From positions 1 through 64,000 of the forward strand of contig UQWP01000003.1 in the NCBI GenBank assembly GCA_900544825.1: DNA of 64,000 nucleotides, in the 5' to 3' direction. Below are positions 33,424 through 40,980 of the stretch, one piece after another. Numbering within the stretch: the stretch's first letter is position 1; the number at the start of each line of letters is the position of its first letter. A program made the position numbers and the translations under genes. The stretch is from an uncultured Prevotella sp. Its GTDB lineage: Bacteria; Bacteroidota; Bacteroidia; Bacteroidales; Bacteroidaceae. Under the pieces are notes generated by a model that made no database searches, had not been told where the DNA came from, and saw only the letters and a list, made by a program, of their open reading frames with translations.

Positions 33424-34290
33424 ATGAAGAAATCAATACTAATCGCAGCTAGTGTAGCATTGCTTCTCTCTAGCTGTGCGAGCGAATATAATCAGGTATA
33501 TAAGGCAGCAACACCTACCTATAAGTACGAGTATGCCAAGCAGTGTTTTGCACAGGGCAAGTATTCTCGTGCCATTCCTCTGTTGCAGGAGGTTGTAACC
33601 ATGAAGAAGGGTTCGACTGAGGGCGAGGAGTGTCTCTATATGTTGGCGATGGCTGAGTATGGATTGAAGGATTACGAAACAGCATCAGAGTATTTCAAGA
33701 AGTATTATGCCAGCTATCCGAAGGGACAGTATGCAGAGATGGCGAAGTACTTTGTGGGCGAGAGCCTCTATCAGAATGCACCGGAGCCTCGACTCGACCA
33801 GAGTACTACTTATACGGCGATTACAGCCTTCCAGGAGTTCCTCGATCTCTTCCCGGATGCTCATCTCAAGGCTCAGGCTACCAACCGCCTCTTTGCCTTG
33901 CAGGATCTCCTGGTAGAGAAGGAGTATAAGAGTGCTCGCCTGTATTTCGATATGGGTACTTACTTCGGCAACTGCACCAGCGGCGGCAACAATTATGAGG
34001 CTTGCATAGTTACAGCGCAGAATGCCCTCAAGGATTATCCTTACAGCAACAAGCGCGAGGAATTTGCTACACTCATTATGAAGAGCAAGTATGAACTGGC
34101 AAAGATGAGTGTTGAGAGCAAGCAGCTGGAGCGCTATCAGGATGCTGAGGATGAATGCTATGGCTTCATCAATGAGTATCCGGATTCCAAGGAGCGTGCC
34201 ACTGCCGAGAAATATATCGAGAAGTGCAAGGCTTTCGAGAAGGCACATCCTGAGGATACACTCGACAAGCTCGCGGGGGAAAACAGATAA
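33424..34290 (+). CDS. bamD: Outer-membrane assembly lipoprotein BamD
   Basis: TPR lipoprotein of the BAM complex that folds outer-membrane proteins, working with BamA in the periplasm. 288 residues; a lipoprotein signal peptide with lipobox LLSSC (C18) is followed by repeats with the pattern YAKQCFAQGKYSRAIPLLQEVV, YGLKDYETASEYFKKYYASYPKGQ, TAITAFQEFLDLFPDA. First gene of a three-gene operon with the omega-like RNAP subunit and DUF4293, an order conserved in Bacteroidetes. Divergent from uvrB. Confidence 0.94.
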   Translation: MKKSILIAASVALLLSSCASEYNQVYKAATPTYKYEYAKQCFAQGKYSRAIPLLQEVVTMKKGSTEGEECLYMLAMAEYGLKDYETASEYFKKYYASYPKGQYAEMAKYFVGESLYQNAPEPRLDQSTTYTAITAFQEFLDLFPDAHLKAQATNRLFALQDLLVEKEYKSARLYFDMGTYFGNCTSGGNNYEACIVTAQNALKDYPYSNKREEFATLIMKSKYELAKMSVESKQLERYQDAEDECYGFINEYPDSKERATAEKYIEKCKAFEKAHPEDTLDKLAGENR

Positions 34291-34358
34291 TGCGCCTCAC
34301 AGCTTACCAGAAGGAAACGATAGATAAAAATAGAATAATATATATAGTACTATAAATT

Positions 34359-34706
34359 ATGGATTATAAGAAATCAAAAGCACCAGTTAACACAGTTACT
34401 CGTAACATCATGGATCTCTGTGATGATACGCATAACATTTACGAGAGTGTTGCAATCATCGCTAAGCGAGCTAACCAGATCTCGCTTGAGATTAAGCAGG
34501 ACTTGAGCAAGAAACTCTCTGAGTTTGCTTCTTACAACGATTCTCTGGAAGAGGTATTCGAGAACCGTGAGCAGATTGAGATCTCTCGTTTCTATGAGAA
34601 GTTGCCAAAGCCAACTTTGATTGCTACAGAGGAGTTTGTTGAGAAGAGCATTTATTGGCGTGATCCAAGTGTGCCAGCTCACTCTTCTGATGAGGATGAA
34701 CTCTAA
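34359..34706 (+). CDS. RNA polymerase omega-like (Rpb6-type) subunit
   Basis: 115-residue protein. The stretch YESVAIIAKRANQISLEIKQDLSKKL matches the conserved omega/Rpb6 helix that grips the beta-prime C-terminus; an acidic tail ends in DEDEL. Bacteroidetes omega is diverged and is often called by its position after bamD. It lies 68 bp after bamD and 17 bp before DUF4293. Role in RNAP assembly is from family knowledge; the sequence match is short. Confidence 0.85.
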   Translation: MDYKKSKAPVNTVTRNIMDLCDDTHNIYESVAIIAKRANQISLEIKQDLSKKLSEFASYNDSLEEVFENREQIEISRFYEKLPKPTLIATEEFVEKSIYWRDPSVPAHSSDEDEL

Positions 34707-34723
34707 ACAAGACAGGTAGAGTT

Positions 34724-35194
34724 ATGATACAGCGTAAACAAACCCTGTTTTTGCTTTTAGCTGTTATTGTATGTGCGCTGGGTCTGTTCTTTCCTATCGG
34801 CAGTATAGAGCCAGAGGGAATGGGAACAGACAGCATGGTTTACAATCTGGGTGTGGTGACAGGCGAGGGCGATCTTGCTATCTCTGCCACCTGCATTCCT
34901 CTGTTTGTCCTGCTCAGCGTAACTGCAGTCTTATCGTTGGTAACGATATTCCTTTATAAGAATCGCAAGGTGCAGATGAGTATCTGCAAATGTACCATGC
35001 TGCTTCAGGTAATGTGGGTGATTGATTATGTCTTGATTCTTCTGGGTATCATTCCTATTCCAGAGGTTCAGGGCAAGATGGGCATCGAGTTTGCTGCCTG
35101 TCTTCCAATCGTCAGCCTGATACTTGTCGCTATGGCATATAAGGGCGTAAATGATGATGAAAAGCTGGTAAAAGCCGCTGATCGCATCCGATAA
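34724..35194 (+). CDS. DUF4293 family membrane protein
   Basis: 156 residues with four hydrophobic spans (~7-25, 55-77, 88-107, 121-140), beginning MIQRKQTLFLLLAVIV, the DUF4293 opening. Small four-helix inner-membrane protein found next to bamD and omega in Bacteroidetes; function unknown. Last gene of the operon. No terminator is evident before the rpsP promoter. Confidence 0.87.
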   Translation: MIQRKQTLFLLLAVIVCALGLFFPIGSIEPEGMGTDSMVYNLGVVTGEGDLAISATCIPLFVLLSVTAVLSLVTIFLYKNRKVQMSICKCTMLLQVMWVIDYVLILLGIIPIPEVQGKMGIEFAACLPIVSLILVAMAYKGVNDDEKLVKAADRIR

Positions 35195-35246
35195 AGCTCT
35201 GATTCTTAAAAGAAATGCTAAAAAAGCCTATAAAATAGGAGAAAAA

Positions 35247-35278
35247 TTTGTGGGTACCAAATAAAAGTAGTACCTTTG
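35247..35278 (+). promoter_or_regulatory. Promoter of rpsP
   Basis: TTTG (35247-35250), a 20-bp spacer and TACCTTTG (35271-35278), an exact consensus match. RNA should start near 35284, at the base of a perfect 7-bp hairpin (GCTGTCA / TGACAGC, 35284-35302). Confidence 0.9.
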
Positions 35279-35283
35279 CACCC

Positions 35284-35302
35284 GCTGTCACGAGATGACA
35301 GC
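35284..35302 (+). promoter_or_regulatory. Hairpin at the 5' end of the rpsP message
   Basis: GCTGTCA-cgaga-TGACAGC, 49 nt before the ATG and at the predicted RNA 5' end. It may protect the mRNA or serve control of S16 synthesis; no known leader family recognised. Confidence 0.5.
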
Positions 35303-35350
35303 ATAAAATTCAAACCTCATTAATAATTAAATTAAAATTAGATTTAAAAA

Positions 35351-35878
35351 ATGGCAACAAAAATCAGATTGCAGCGCGGCGGTCGTAAGAACTATGCTTT
35401 CTATAGCATCGTAATCGCTGACGTTAGAGCACCACGTGATGGTAAATTTACTGAGAAGATTGGTACTTTCAACCCTAACACCAATCCTGCTACTGTAGAT
35501 TTGAATTTCGAGCGCGCACTCTACTGGGTAGAGACAGGTGCACAGCCAACAGACACAGTTCGCAACATCCTCAAGGGCGAGGGCGTTTACTTGATGAAGC
35601 ACCTCAAGGGTGGCGTTAAGAAGGGCGCATTCGACGATGCTGAGGCTCAGAAGCGTTTCGACGCTTGGAAGAATGGCAAGGACGCTAAGGTTTCTGCTGT
35701 TCGCGAGGGCGACGCTAAGGCTAAGAAGGAAGCTGCTGCTAAGGAGCTCGAGGCTGAGAAGAAGATGAACGAGGCAATCGCTAAGAAGGTAGCTGAGAAG
35801 AAGGCTGCTGCTGCCGCTGCTGCTGCAGGGGCTGCTGCTGAGACTGAGGCTACAGAGGAGGCTCCAGCTGAGGCTTAA
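35351..35878 (+). CDS. rpsP: Small ribosomal subunit protein S16 (bS16) with Ala/Lys-rich tail
   Basis: Structural 30S protein. 175 residues: the S16 core is residues 1-~85 ([52 protein letters not shown]). The other half is a tail of Lys, Ala and Glu ([14 protein letters not shown]; a run of Ala near the end) predicted to be a long helix. Such tails are usual in Bacteroidetes S16 and absent from E. coli S16 (82 residues). Monocistronic with its own promoter and terminator. Confidence 0.96.
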   Translation: MATKIRLQRGGRKNYAFYSIVIADVRAPRDGKFTEKIGTFNPNTNPATVDLNFERALYWVETGAQPTDTVRNILKGEGVYLMKHLKGGVKKGAFDDAEAQKRFDAWKNGKDAKVSAVREGDAKAKKEAAAKELEAEKKMNEAIAKKVAEKKAAAAAAAAGAAAETEATEEAPAEA

Positions 35879-35915
35879 TCTTCTAAACGAATCTTCTTTG
35901 GAGATTGAAAAGTAT

Positions 35916-35956
35916 AAAGGTCGATTACTCTTTTTTAAGGGTGTCGGCCTTTTTTT
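35916..35956 (+). terminator. Terminator of rpsP
   Basis: AAAGGTCGA ... TCGGCCTTT stem with an inner ACTC/GGGT stem, then T7. Very like the terminator at 47838-47879. Confidence 0.85.
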
Positions 35957-36023
35957 GTTGCTTGAACTTTATTATAATTCCCCTGTTTTTACAATAAATA
36001 TCCTGGATTTGCGTTAAAGTATT

Positions 36024-37514
36024 ATGGGAAAGACGAAGAAAATGGATGAAAGACTGAATTCTGAAAAGAACAGCTATTCGCATATATTGAAATATACCGG
36101 ATTGTTTGGAGGAGTACAGGGGCTTAATATGCTCGTTGGCGTAGTCAGGAATAAATTTACCGCTATGTTCCTGGGACCTTCAGGCATGGGATTGCTGTCT
36201 CTTTTCAATTCTACTTCCAATTTCCTTTCTTCTGCTTCCAATCTCGGTATTCCTACCAGTGGTGTAAGGGTAGTTTCTGAGGCAGATACCGCAAGCGGGA
36301 TAGACCAGGCTGTTGCTCAGGTTCGTTCACTCAGCCTGCTTTCTGCTTTTCTGGGTGCTTTGATTTGTGCTCTTTTAGGACCCTTGCTTAATCTCTTCAC
36401 TTTTTCGTGGGGAAACCATACTCTGCATTTCATTTTGTTGGCTCCTACTATCTTCTTTACCATATTGGCTGGAGGCGAGACGGCTATTCTCAAAGGATTG
36501 GGTAAGCTCAAGGCATTGGCGGTGCAGTCTTCTTTATTGGCGCTCTTGTCTTTGCTTGTTTCTGTACCCATCTATGGCTACTTCGGAGAGCAGGGTATTC
36601 TCGTGGTACTTTTTCTTTTGGCATTAGGTCAATGGTTTCTTGCCTTTTGGTTTTCACGTAAGGAATCGCCGTATCGCTTGTGCTTTTCCAAGTGCCAGTT
36701 GAAAGAAGCTTTCCCGATGGTTCGTCTGGGACTTTCGTTTGTCTTGGCTGGAATGATGAGTAGTGGTGCCGAATTTCTGGTAAGAGCCTTTCTCAATCAG
36801 CAGGGCAATCTCGAAGAGGTTGGACTTTTCAATTCCGGTATTACCCTGGTGCTGGTGTATGGCGGTATGATCTTTTCGGTGATGGAAACCGATTATTATC
36901 CCCGTCTTTCTGCAGTGAAGAGTGAGGATAAAGGGATGGTTGAGGCGGAAATCCGTAATCTGATTGTAAACAGACAGTTAGAAATGAATATTCTCTTGAT
37001 GGGACCCATCGTCATTGCTATTATCCTGTTGCTTCCTATCGCCATACCTTTATTATACAACAGTCAGTTTCTAGGTGTCTTGGGTATGACTCAGATTGCT
37101 GCTGTTGGGTTATTGTGGAAGGCGTTTTATCTGCCGTTGGAGTATATACCTTTGTCTAGAGGTGAGGCTAGGATATTTCTGGTTCAGGAATGCTGTTGCG
37201 TACTATTGCTCATCGTCTGCGAAATCATCGGCTATCTATGGTATGGTCTGGATGGTTTGGGAGCAGGTATTGTAGTAGCCTATGTTCTGGAGTCGATAGG
37301 AGTCTTTGTCTTCTGTCATGTTCATTATGCCTATCGCCTGAGTTTCCTGGCAGGCAAGCATCTGGTGGTTCATCTTCTGAATCTGTTGCTGATAGGAGGT
37401 GTAGTATGGTTGTGGGATGCAGATTCCTGGGGCTATTGGCTGCTGGGGCTTTTCCTGTTCCTGGATTCTCTGGCGTATAGTCTCTCCAAAATTCACCGTT
37501 CGTTGAAGCAGTAG
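36024..37514 (+). CDS. Oligosaccharide flippase (MOP superfamily, Wzx-like)
   Basis: 496-residue integral membrane protein with about 12-14 hydrophobic spans. The N-terminal KYTGLFGGVQGLNMLVGVVRNKFTAMFLGPSGMGLLSLFNS is the polysaccharide-export flippase signature. It would move lipid-linked oligosaccharide across the inner membrane. No glycosyltransferases lie next to it: it stands alone between rpsP and a repeat-rich intergenic region, so its pathway cannot be told. Codon use is less biased than the neighbouring ribosomal gene. A REP-like palindrome begins 10 bp after the stop. Confidence 0.9.
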   Translation: MGKTKKMDERLNSEKNSYSHILKYTGLFGGVQGLNMLVGVVRNKFTAMFLGPSGMGLLSLFNSTSNFLSSASNLGIPTSGVRVVSEADTASGIDQAVAQVRSLSLLSAFLGALICALLGPLLNLFTFSWGNHTLHFILLAPTIFFTILAGGETAILKGLGKLKALAVQSSLLALLSLLVSVPIYGYFGEQGILVVLFLLALGQWFLAFWFSRKESPYRLCFSKCQLKEAFPMVRLGLSFVLAGMMSSGAEFLVRAFLNQQGNLEEVGLFNSGITLVLVYGGMIFSVMETDYYPRLSAVKSEDKGMVEAEIRNLIVNRQLEMNILLMGPIVIAIILLLPIAIPLLYNSQFLGVLGMTQIAAVGLLWKAFYLPLEYIPLSRGEARIFLVQECCCVLLLIVCEIIGYLWYGLDGLGAGIVVAYVLESIGVFVFCHVHYAYRLSFLAGKHLVVHLLNLLLIGGVVWLWDADSWGYWLLGLFLFLDSLAYSLSKIHRSLKQ

Positions 37515-37523
37515 AATATACAA

Positions 37524-37612
37524 AGCTTTTGCCCTTTCAGGGCGTCTTGCTGATTGTTCTCATACCCAGGGTGATACCCTGGGCTAGGAGCTTCTGCCCT
37601 TTCAGGGCGTGT
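37524..37612. repeat. REP-like palindromic element
   Basis: Two copies of GCCCTTTCAGGGCG (37531-37544, 37596-37609) flank CCCAGGGT-gat-ACCCTGGG (37565-37583). Elements of this composition recur between genes in Bacteroidetes genomes (from memory). May also end flippase transcription. Confidence 0.75.
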
Positions 37613-37673
37613 GGGGGAGGTACTTACTTAAGTTTAATAAATAATATTACAAGTTTCAGGAAGTCAAAATTAT

Positions 37674-37747
37674 CTTTAAGGAGAAATATTTCTTCCCTTA
37701 AGGAAAAATATATTTTTCCTTAAGGATATTTTTATTTTTCCTTAAGG
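37674..37747. repeat. Four CCTTAAGG palindromes at exact 22-bp spacing
   Basis: CTTTAAGG at 37674 and CCTTAAGG at 37696, 37718 and 37740, each separated by 14 bp of nearly pure A/T. The phasing of 22 bp puts all sites on about the same face of the helix. Confidence 0.85.
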
Positions 37748-37850
37748 GAAAATTTTGTGTCTCTACTTTCCTTATTTTATGGGGCTTTCAGTATAAAGAT
37801 TAGAATATGGAATTTTTCTTACACGATATTGGGCTGTTGCATGTAGTTCA

Positions 37851-37932
37851 GATAGGGGATTGGTATTCTTTCGTATCGTTTGTATGAATAAGATAAGGGA
37901 TTGGTATTCTTTCGTATCGTTTGTATGAATAT
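37851..37932. repeat. 41-bp tandem duplication
   Basis: 37851-37891 and 37892-37932 differ at two positions (the 5th and the last). Noncoding; upstream of the terminator of the GGGtGRT gene. Confidence 0.9.
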
Positions 37933-37936
37933 GAAA

Positions 37937-37967
37937 ATCCCTGTAACTTATAGCAAGTTACAGGGAT
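37937..37967 (-). terminator. Terminator of the NifU-like/GGGtGRT operon
   Basis: A perfect 13-bp stem (ATCCCTGTAACTT with AAGTTACAGGGAT) with a 5-nt loop, followed by TTTTC on the minus strand, 35 bp past the stop. Confidence 0.85.
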
Positions 37968-38001
37968 CATTTATACTTATTGTTCTGTTATCTCAAAGAA
38001 A

Positions 38002-39015
38002 TTACTTCTTGTTGATAGCGAGGTCGATAGCTACAGCGATAGCAACAGTAGCACCTACCATAGGGTTGTTACCCATACCGAGGAAGCCCATCATCTCTAC
38101 GTGAGCAGGAACTGAAGAAGAACCTGCGAACTGAGCGTCTGAGTGCATACGACCCATAGTATCAGTCATACCGTAAGAAGCAGGACCAGCAGCCATGTTA
38201 TCTGGGTGCAATGTACGACCTGTACCACCACCAGAAGCTACTGAGAAGTATGGCTTACCAGCAGCAATACGCTCCTTCTTGTATGTACCAGCTACTGGGT
38301 GCTGGAAACGTGTAGGGTTTGTAGAGTTACCAGTGATAGATACATCTACATCCTCGCTCCAGTTGATAGCAACACCCTCGCGAACGTCGTCAGCGCCGTA
38401 GCAGTTAACCTTAGCACGTGGACCGTCGCTGTAAGCGATGCGGTTAACAACCTTCAACTCACCTGTGTAGTAATCAAACTTTGTCTGAACGTATGTGAAA
38501 CCGTTGATGCGGCTGATGATCTGAGCAGCATCCTTACCAAGACCGTTCAAGATAACGCGCAATGGGTTCTTGCGAACCTTGTTAGCCATCTCAGCAATCT
38601 TGATAGCACCCTCAGCAGCAGCGAAAGACTCGTGACCAGCCAAGAAAGCGAAGCACTGAGTCTCCTCACGGAGCAAACGAGCAGCCAAGTTACCGTGACC
38701 GAGACCAACCTTACGGTCGTCAGCTACAGAACCAGGGATGCAGAAAGCCTGCAAACCGATACCGATAGCCTCAGCTGCGTCAGCAGCAGTCTTAGCACCT
38801 TTCTTGATAGCGATAGCAGCACCAGCTACATACGCCCACTTAGCGTTCTCGAAGCAGATACGCTGAGTATCTTCACACATCTGATAAGGGTCAACACCTG
38901 CGTCCTCGCAGATTTGATTAGCCTCTTCCAAGCTCTGAATACCGTTAGCATTAAGAGCAGCAAGAACCTGCTTCTCGCGACGTTCCTGACTTTCGTAACT
39001 TACTTTTCTAATCAT
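38002..39015 (-). CDS. GGGtGRT family protein
   Basis: 337-residue protein named for the motif GGGTGRT, here residues 262-268 in YFSVASGGGTGRTLHPDN. It also has glycine- and alanine-rich segments (AYVAGAAIAIKKGAKTAADAAEAIGIGLQAF, and the C-terminal NNPMVGATVAIAVAIDLAINKK) and Cys at 36, 47, 54, 92, 121 and 205. No activity is known to me. It follows the NifU-like gene by 15 bp on the same strand, so an iron-sulfur related role is a fair inference. Codon choice (GCT, GGT, CGT, AAG) is like that of ribosomal genes, which suggests strong expression. Confidence 0.85.
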   Translation of the reverse strand: MIRKVSYESQERREKQVLAALNANGIQSLEEANQICEDAGVDPYQMCEDTQRICFENAKWAYVAGAAIAIKKGAKTAADAAEAIGIGLQAFCIPGSVADDRKVGLGHGNLAARLLREETQCFAFLAGHESFAAAEGAIKIAEMANKVRKNPLRVILNGLGKDAAQIISRINGFTYVQTKFDYYTGELKVVNRIAYSDGPRAKVNCYGADDVREGVAINWSEDVDVSITGNSTNPTRFQHPVAGTYKKERIAAGKPYFSVASGGGTGRTLHPDNMAAGPASYGMTDTMGRMHSDAQFAGSSSVPAHVEMMGFLGMGNNPMVGATVAIAVAIDLAINKK

Positions 39016-39030
39016 ATCTGTATCTCCTTA

Positions 39031-39732
39031 TTATTCTTTACGTGGATCAATTGCTTTAACAACACCCTGCTCAGCAGTTGTACGACCGTAGCTACCTGTG
39101 AACTTCTTGACAGCCTCGTTAGCGTCCATACCGTTCTTGATAGCCTCCATCATCTTGCCGAGGTGAACATACTCGTAACCACAAACCTGGCTGTCCTTAT
39201 CGAGGAACTGCTTTGTGATGTAACCCTCTGTCAACTCGAGGTAACGTGTACCCTTAGCTACAGTACCGTAGAGAGTACCAGTCTGTGAACGAAGACCCTT
39301 ACCCAAGTCCTCAAGACCTGCACCGATAACAAGACCGCCCTCAGAGAAAGCGCTCTGGCTACGACCGTAAACAATCTGGAGGAAGAGCTCGCGCATTGCA
39401 GTATTGATAGCATCGCAAACGAGGTCAGTGTTCAAAGCTTCAAGGATAGTCTTACCTGGAAGAATCTCAGAAGCCATAGCAGCTGAGTGAGTCATACCAG
39501 TACAACCGATAGTCTCAACGAGAGCCTCCTGAATAACGCCTTCCTTGATGTTCAGAGAGAGCTTGCAAGCACCCTGCTGAGGAGCACACCAACCCACACC
39601 GTGAGTATAACCAGAGATGTCCTTGATCTCTTTTGCCTGAATCCATTTTCCCTCTTCAGGAATTGGAGCTGGTCCGTGGTTAGGACCCTTAGCGACAACG
39701 CACATGTTGTCTACTTCTTTTGAATAGATCAT
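39031..39732 (-). CDS. NifU-like iron-sulfur cluster scaffold protein
   Basis: 233-residue protein with a NifU/IscU N-terminal-like fold. Cys49 and Cys56 (GWCAPQQGAC), Cys77 (ETIGCTGMTHSAAMASEIL) and Cys106 (LVCDAINTAMRELFLQI) sit where IscU/NifU has its cluster-holding cysteines. The rest (~120-233) is specific to this subfamily (GYGRTTAEQGVVKAI-like end). No cysteine desulfurase is nearby, so it is not an ordinary isc/suf operon. First gene of a two-gene operon with the GGGtGRT protein. Function beyond cluster binding unknown. Confidence 0.82.
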   Translation of the reverse strand: MIYSKEVDNMCVVAKGPNHGPAPIPEEGKWIQAKEIKDISGYTHGVGWCAPQQGACKLSLNIKEGVIQEALVETIGCTGMTHSAAMASEILPGKTILEALNTDLVCDAINTAMRELFLQIVYGRSQSAFSEGGLVIGAGLEDLGKGLRSQTGTLYGTVAKGTRYLELTEGYITKQFLDKDSQVCGYEYVHLGKMMEAIKNGMDANEAVKKFTGSYGRTTAEQGVVKAIDPRKE

Positions 39733-39835
39733 ATTCGCTAAATTTTATATTAATGAATATATAAAAGTATAAATTCTTCTTCTTAAATTCATATTGTTTT
39801 GCTGAAACATCGGCGTTAAACCTCAATTCCGACCA

Positions 39836-39843
39836 CAAAAGTA
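39836..39843 (-). promoter_or_regulatory. -7 box of the NifU-like/GGGtGRT operon
   Basis: TACTTTTG on the minus strand; a TTTG lies 22 bp upstream, slightly too far. Leader about 100 nt. Confidence 0.5.
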
Positions 39844-39938
39844 CAAAAAATATCTGTAAAATACCCAAAAAAGAGTATTCTTTTTAACTCTTTAACCTAA
39901 TATTTAGATTTTTTCTTGGGTTTGTCCCTATTTTAATG

Positions 39939-39946
39939 TATCTTTG
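39939..39946 (+). promoter_or_regulatory. -7 box of the DUF4375-smpB-metH group
   Basis: TATCTTTG followed by C, 28 bp before ATG 39975. It lies inside the longer ORF version, which is thereby excluded. Confidence 0.6.
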
Positions 39947-39974
39947 CAAACTGAAAATAGCAATTTTGAAGATT

Positions 39975-40478
39975 ATGATTGAAGTTAAGATACAGGACGC
40001 CGTGCTTCAGCAGGCAGCGGAGGCAGGCATGGATGAATTTGTGAAGGCTTTCGTGGATGCAATCCGCGAGGCGATTGGTGGCGAACTCACTGCTGAGACC
40101 ATGGCTGAGCTCAATAGCGACCAGATTACGCTCCTGGCGTGGGATACCCTGCACGAGGAGATGATGGATGGCGGTATGATTCAGCTCATCCATAACGGCT
40201 ATGGTGCCTTCCTCTGGAAGAATCCTACCGACAAGGCGTTCCGTAACTGGGGGCTTGTGGAGCTTTCAAAGCTTATCAAGAAAAGTCATTTCCTCTATAA
40301 AAGTCATCATGAAGACATCGAGGGGGATATGAGCGATGAGGACTTCATGGCGCTTTATGAGAAATTCCCTGAGTTTGATGATTTCGATGATGAATTCGTG
40401 GAGAACGAAGAGGAATGGACCAGCAAGGTGGCTTTCTATATTGATGAGCATATCGAAAACTTCGTCACTATTATATAA
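39975..40478 (+). CDS. DUF4375 (DMP19-like) domain protein
   Basis: 167-residue acidic cytoplasmic protein. Core segments LLAWDTLHEEMMDGGMIQLIHNGYGAFLW and KAFRNWGLVELSKLIKKS match DUF4375, a small helical family of unknown role; its namesake DMP19 has been called a DNA mimic, and the very acidic C-terminus (PEFDDFDDEFVENEEEW) fits that idea loosely. Start taken at ATG 39975 (MIEVKIQDAVL) because the promoter box overlaps the longer frame. 18 bp before smpB, likely co-transcribed. Confidence 0.82.
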   Translation: MIEVKIQDAVLQQAAEAGMDEFVKAFVDAIREAIGGELTAETMAELNSDQITLLAWDTLHEEMMDGGMIQLIHNGYGAFLWKNPTDKAFRNWGLVELSKLIKKSHFLYKSHHEDIEGDMSDEDFMALYEKFPEFDDFDDEFVENEEEWTSKVAFYIDEHIENFVTII

Positions 40479-40496
40479 TATTAAGGTATTAGGATT

Positions 40497-40976
40497 ATGA
40501 ACAAGAAAGATCAGGAACTCCGTAAGAAGAGTCCGATACAGATACGCAACAAGAAGGCATCGTTCGAGTACTTCTTTGTTGATACTTACACCGCTGGTAT
40601 CGTACTTACCGGTACCGAGATCAAGTCGATCCGTGGCGGTAAGGCATCCTTGGTAGATTGCTACTGCGATTTCTATCAGGGTGAACTTTGGGTAAAGGGT
40701 ATGAACATCTCGCCTTATTTCTATGGCTCTTTTTCCAATCATGAGGCTCGCCGCGACCGCAAGCTCCTTCTCACCAAGCGCGAATTGCGCCGTTTGGAAG
40801 AGGATAGCAAGCAGCCGGGCTTTACCATCGTGCCTACACTTGTCTTCATTGACGACAATGGACGTGCCAAGGTGGATATCGCCCTCTGTAAGGGTAAGAA
40901 GGAGTATGACAAGCGTCAGACCCTGAAGGAGAAAGAGGATAGAAGAGAGATGGATAGAGCCATTAAGCACTTTTAG
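40497..40976 (+). CDS. smpB: SsrA-binding protein SmpB
   Basis: Binds tmRNA and brings it to stalled ribosomes for trans-translation. 159 residues: [31 protein letters not shown] at the N-terminus, the family core, then a basic tail ([29 protein letters not shown]) that mimics an mRNA in the A-site channel. Four bases before metH; same operon as DUF4375. tmRNA itself is not in this window. Confidence 0.97.
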   Translation: MNKKDQELRKKSPIQIRNKKASFEYFFVDTYTAGIVLTGTEIKSIRGGKASLVDCYCDFYQGELWVKGMNISPYFYGSFSNHEARRDRKLLLTKRELRRLEEDSKQPGFTIVPTLVFIDDNGRAKVDIALCKGKKEYDKRQTLKEKEDRREMDRAIKHF

Positions 40977-40980
40977 ACCC

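Noticed and set aside
36024..37514. Flippase as part of a capsule or O-antigen cluster or an integrated island
   Set aside because: No glycosyltransferase, polymerase, integrase or attachment-site duplication is next to it.
37674..37932. Possible CRISPR or replication origin iterons
   Set aside because: Palindromes are separated by A/T-only 14-mers, not spacers; no dnaA or initiator gene is close. Kept as a phased repeat only.
40479..40980. Cobalamin riboswitch before metH
   Set aside because: metH starts 4 bp after smpB; there is no room for a leader and no B12-box-like sequence upstream of DUF4375 that I can recognise.
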